Assembly: GCA_037178625.1 (NCBI GenBank)
Contig: JAWZXG010000064.1
Location: forward strand, 1 to 44,642
Length of the DNA stretch: 44,642 nucleotides
Reading direction: 5' to 3'
Origin: Skeletonema tropicum
Taxonomy: Eukaryota; Bacillariophyta; Thalassiosirophyceae; Thalassiosirales; Thalassiosiraceae
Under the pieces are notes generated by a model that saw only the letters and a list, made by a program, of their open reading frames with translations, had not been told where the DNA came from and made no database searches. Position numbers and translations under genes: made by a program. This document shows, piece after piece, positions 40,968 to 44,642 of the stretch. The first letter of the stretch is position 1. Every line of letters starts with the position of its first letter.

Positions 40968-42494
40968 TTAGGGCTTAAGCAGAGTCCATTTTAAGGCAAA
41001 ATATTTGTTAAGATTCCTGAGTTGATTCGTCATCAGTTGTTGAATGTGCCGGAGGATCTTGGCGAGGGCTGTCTTCTTCAGCATTAGACATATCCATTTG
41101 ACTGTCACTTGCATTTGTATATCCTTTTGAATTGTCGTCCTTGTCGGATGTAGAAGTAGAGCTGTCGTCGTCAGATGATTCATCGTCGTCGTCACTAGAG
41201 GAGTCTGATTCTGCACTATCAACGTCGGAGAGGATGTCGTTCTCATCGTGCTTTCCCACTTGACGTAAAAGCTTGGCAATGAGTTCTTTTGATCCTCTTT
41301 TTCTCGATCCTTCGTAGCCAATTCAGCAGTGTTTTCGGCGAGTTTCAACTTGGCAGTAGCGTATTTCTTCTGTGGATTTTCGGTGAATGTATTCGTTTGC
41401 TCCGAATTGACTGTCGATGCATCGTACGAGACTCCCGTGCTGCGTGAGTAGGCGGCATGCGTTTGACGGCCGGTAGGAACTTCAGCGTCGGGATGCATTC
41501 CTTTCTGTAGCAAAAGTTTGGCTCTTGCAGCAAGACGAGTTTTCATTAGTTCAGAAACATCAAGATGAAGATTTTCTGCCAAATTCTGTTCAAGATCCTG
41601 ATTCTGAGTTCTAGCAGTCGCAGTAGAAACGGTCCAAGATTCTGAGTTCCAATCGCCGTCTTCGTCAGCCATAATGATGTCGTGATCAGACTCAGTGAAG
41701 GACCTTGTCAGCAGAGCAACGACCATGTCATGGTGATATCCACATTTGATGGGCGTAGCTTCCGATTTGACACGTTCCTGACAATCATCCGTACCATGAT
41801 TCAGTTCAATCAGCGATAATCCCAATGTCATTAGAATTTCGCCCAAATATGATTTGCACCAGAGCAGGTAGGACAATCGATCGGGAGGGAGTAATGGTGT
41901 GGTGCAGAGGATGCGATCAGTGGTGTTGATGTTTTTCTTGGGCGTTGTTTTCAATTTGGAACGTCTCCTACAATCAGCGGCATAATTATCCAGTTCAAAA
42001 TCCCTCGCTGATCCCACTATCGATGAAAAGATGTGCAACCTTTGGTGGCTCGATTTATCGGGAGGAAGAGTTGATGTGTTGGAAATGTGGTCGATGATGT
42101 TGTTCTGGAGCACTGTTTTCAATTTTGTCCGTCTCCGGCAATCGGCGACATAGTTACTCGATTCAAAATTCCACGATGATCTCCTCACCAAGACAAATCG
42201 ATAGAGACGGTGCAGGACATTGTCAGCCACTGTCAATTGAGTATCTTGGAGATAGTTCAGTTGTTTCGTTGGGATCAACAATGAGGTGATGGGGAGTTGA
42301 AATTGTGATATTTGTGGCCAGATTTTCAATCGGGTCCGTCTCCGGCAGTCGGCGACATAAATCCACGGTTGAAAATTCCACGATGATCTCCTCACCAAGA
42401 CGAATCGATAGAGACGGTGTGGAGCATTGTCCCCCACAGTCAAGTGAGTATCTTGGTGCTGAAAAACGGTCTTACTACAAGGCTTCAACTCCAT
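40968..42494 (-). pseudogene. Copy C ORF: expanded ORF0 plus coiled-coil acidic protein, frameshifted
   Basis: 508 codons from an ATG equivalent to that of ORF0. Residues about 10-180 contain the ORF0 module two clear times (HRLYRFVLVRRSSWNF...YVADCRRR) and a third diverged time (FELDNYAADCRRRSK), followed by the LLWCKS segment also seen in copy A. From an internal Met (41672) a second part begins MADEDGDWNSES, with AARAKLLLQKGMHPDAEVP and a coiled-coil region (KLKLAENTAELATKDREK). Near 41284-41291 a one-base loss shifts the frame; the original frame continues as ELIAKLLRQVGKHDENDI into an acidic SD/DD-rich tail ending at 41008. I do not know the function. The coiled coil plus charged tail is reminiscent of ORF1/Gag-like proteins, which is only an inference. 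Confidence 0.6.
41955..42461 (-). repeat. Tandem ORF0-module repeats in copy C
   Basis: Units at about 42333-42461, 42120-42252 and 41955-42080 share blocks such as CGATGATCTCCTCACCAAGA and GTCTCCGGCA(G/A)TCGGC on the plus strand. The first two are about 207 bp apart and close in sequence; the third is 165 bp on and diverged. Copy A has a single such module. Confidence 0.75.
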
Positions 42495-42610
42495 CTTGAC
42501 AGAGGGACGATGTACCTTTTGTACTAATTCCTACGTAGAACTCTTTTTAGCTTAAGTAAGTGATAGATCCATTTTGAGGCATGAGGCGATAATTCCTCAG
42601 AGAAATTATA
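42495..42610 (-). promoter_or_regulatory. 5' leader of copy C
   Basis: Contains the family 19-mer (inverted at 42522-42540) and, near its outer end, GGAATTATCG as in copy A. The DNA in between is unrelated to that of copy A. Confidence 0.45.
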
Positions 42611-42630
42611 GAGCCGACCGATCTCGATAA
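42611..42630. repeat. 20-bp target-site duplication of copy C, right
   Basis: Exact partner of 40780-40799. Confidence 0.9.
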
Positions 42631-42872
42631 TGATATCAATCGCAGGTTGTCGACCTTGAAGTGCAAGCACAGCTTCATCAAAGCGACAAAAGAAGCAAGG
42701 CAACATCAAGTATTCACAGTCTTGCCGAGAGAATTCAAAAGTTATGAAGAAACGGAAAGACGATGGTATGAGTGATTTAGAGACTAAGAACAAAATTCTT
42801 CGTGAGATTGGAATTCAAAGTGGACAGCAATCACTCCGTGATGTATTTTCTCGGAGAAGTTCTAGTACGTAG
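42631..42872 (+). pseudogene. Recombinase tail of U7 to the right of copy C
   Basis: Continues the tail ORF of the U7 pseudogene to its TAG. Confidence 0.6.
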
Positions 42873-44049
42873 TTAATTGTTACTCCTATGTAATAGTTCA
42901 AAGTGGACAGCAATCACTCTGTGATATTGCTTGCTGGACCTGGCTGTGGCACGTGTATTATTGCTCTAGTAATAGGATGGATATCTACGAGTACTTGAAT
43001 TTACTTTACTTTGACTTCTAAGTACTCCCCCTCCATGCATGCATTCATTTCTATTCATTTCCCACTTGGGAAGTTTGGCAATCTCCGCTGCCGAGGGGCC
43101 AGTGGAACGGACAGCCTTGGCTTCAGTAACGGCATCATTGAAAGACTTTACACTTCTGAAAATGCAGCCAATGATGCATGACGAGTGAATATACGAATCA
43201 TGATTCAGTCATGACCATGGCGCATAAACTAACAAAGTCACCAGAACTGCCAAGAGGAATTACTTGCAAACTCAACCAGGATGACCAATCACCTAGGCCT
43301 CTCCTTGATGCTGCTGCCCAATTTCGATAGCTACATTTCCATCCTCTGCACCCCACTACACCACTTCCAACGACACAAACTGAAAGTAACACTGGTTGAT
43401 CGCATCCACGATAATCCAAGCGCTTGCAGTCGCCACCTTCCACCTTCCGTATCGAGTCGGATTCTACTGGTAATCCTGCAGAACAACGGTATTGTCATGT
43501 CGAGAGAGTCCCAATGCAAGTTGACCAATTGTTATTTTGGAAAATATGAATCCCAATTTGTTGCCCACTAGATAACTAGCCATAATGACTTGGCACTTCC
43601 TTCTGCGGTAAGAAGATCAAAGATAAACTAGTCACAGCATTTATTGAATGTCCCAAAACGCTTCCTTGAGTTCATTGGCGCTTCCACATAATGCAGATCT
43701 TTCCATCCTTACTATACAGCCCGTCACGTAAATCGATGCTTGGGATGGCAGTTACGTTATGAGTTATGAGGCAAGACGATGATAAAATTGCAGTGTTGAT
43801 GAGGATGACGGATGTAATGTGTATTTGCCCCGCCCGCCTGGTTCTGGTTGAATCTCCAGCCCTCCTCCTCCATTGTTGATTCATTCCATCAGCACTCTGT
43901 TTTTGAGAGTCATTGCTATCAGCGGCAGAATGAATGTCCACCGTCCACCCTCAGTTGCCTCTCTTATGAGACAATGATACAACGTTGTGTGATGCTACAT
44001 CGCTCGGTGCTCGGTGCCTATGGTACCTGTGCTGCTGTGTTTCCATATT

Positions 44050-44115
44050 CCCGTTTCTGCCCAAACTTGTCCCGTTTCTGCCCAAACTTGTCCCGTTTCT
44101 GCCCAAACTTGTCCC
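44050..44115 (+). repeat. 21-bp minisatellite, three copies
   Basis: Same three-copy block as in U1. Confidence 0.95.
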
Positions 44116-44267
44116 AGGTTGATATCTCATGCACGCTCATGATGATTTAATAGGTTGAAGATCCAAGCGACGCATTCTTTCGCAGTCCATGGCAGGTAGT
44201 CGCTCGATTTATTGGCCTGTAGAAGTAATTGGGCGTCATAATAGTACTGGAAATCACGTGTGGTGTG

Positions 44268-44642
44268 GGTGGCACGTCGGCAGGGTGTGACATGCCGCCG
44301 AGACCTAGCGACAAAAGGAGCTTGTATGGCAGGATGGCAGGAGATAATATATCTACAATGGTTGATGGACACTATATCTTTGATTTGCCTCTCTACAGTA
44401 ATCTAGCATTCAGCTTAACGGTTGAAAGGGCGAAATATTTGGAGACGGAGCGTGTAGATGCTAATTCGGTTGCACAGTCCATCGTCAAAAGTGTCGAAAA
44501 CTACGACTCCGCCAATAGGTAGGCTTGCTGAATTCAACTTGAACCGAGTTGCTGTTGCAAGAGGTGGGGAGCACAATCAGGCCCGTTATGATGAGGGAAC
44601 TTGGGATTCATACTTCCAAGCCCCCGATTTCGACTGGAATAT
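44268..44642 (+). repeat. Tandem array unit U8, cut by the window end
   Basis: First 375 bp of a further unit, including the N-terminal part of the recombinase pseudogene (44292-44642). The array therefore extends beyond the window on this side, as it does on the left. Confidence 0.95.

Larger units (their letters stand above)
40800..42610 (-). mobile_element. Short retroelement, copy C, sharing both ends with copies A and B
   Basis: A 1,811-bp minus-strand insertion with a 20-bp target duplication. In element orientation its 3' tail of about 170 nt aligns with that of A and B (GGCCAAATCCCC, two hairpins, TGCGGTT, GAAACACAAAAG, TAGAGAGTAATTTTCTAA, TTTAAGCTT). Its leader shares GGAATTATCG, the 19-mer TTCTACGTAGGAATTAGTA and the region around the first ATG. 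The middle differs: no endonuclease or RT, but an expanded ORF0 module and a coiled-coil protein. It must have been moved by enzymes supplied in trans, most simply those of the A/B family. Confidence 0.85.
39615..44267 (+). repeat. Tandem array unit U7, interrupted by copy C
   Basis: Unit sequence occupies 39615-40799 and 42631-44267 with a 20-bp duplication at the insertion. Positions 42873-44040 contain no recognisable gene. It lacks the AGCC insertion and has an extra C near 43353. Confidence 0.95.

Overview
The window looks like nuclear repeat-rich DNA of a unicellular eukaryote, most likely a diatom or other stramenopile. That inference rests on the protein families I recognise by eye (a tyrosine-recombinase family, an endonuclease/reverse-transcriptase/RNase H retroelement family, a PIF1-type helicase and a Penelope-like reverse transcriptase, all of which I associate with diatom genomes), on eukaryotic transposon types, and on the absence of any bacterial-style operon. 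I see no ordinary host gene, no tRNA or rRNA and no CRISPR array.

Layout. The backbone is a head-to-tail tandem array of one unit of about 2,826 bp (landmark starts at 1, 2845, 13337, 16163, 26800, 36789, 39615 and 44268). Every unit carries the same decayed plus-strand tyrosine-recombinase (Crypton-like) gene, broken by frameshifts and an in-frame stop shared by the units, plus a 21-bp minisatellite. Six insertions interrupt the array: (1) 5534-8434, a degenerate element with a PIF1-like helicase remnant on the minus strand; (2) 8464-10885, part of a cut-and-paste transposon with two convergent genes, a P2X7-ballast-like protein and a transposase C-terminus; (3) 10886-13053, a Penelope-like retroelement with pseudo-LTRs that contain a hammerhead-ribozyme-like fold; (4) 16960-17856, a small terminal-inverted-repeat element with a 10-bp target duplication and a hAT-dimerisation-like ORF; (5) two nearly identical 6.85-kb non-LTR retrotransposons, copy A (plus strand, 19044-25927) and copy B (minus strand, 28219-35064), in inverted orientation; (6) a 1.8-kb element, copy C (minus strand, 40800-42610), that shares both termini with A and B but encodes a different protein.

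How the parts work together. Copies A and B carry three reading frames: a small ORF0, an APE-type endonuclease ORF that starts on a TAATG overlap with ORF0, and a reverse transcriptase/RNase H ORF that lies in the same frame as the endonuclease and is separated from it by one TAG. Copy B is intact apart from that stop and a slightly short 5' end; copy A has a CT-slippage frameshift in RNase H. Copy C keeps the 5' end, an expanded ORF0 module and the structured 3' tail, but replaces endonuclease and RT with a coiled-coil, acidic-tailed protein. This looks like a trans-mobilised, perhaps complementary, partner. That pair is the most interesting system in the window, followed by the hammerhead-like Penelope element and the recombinase-derived tandem array.
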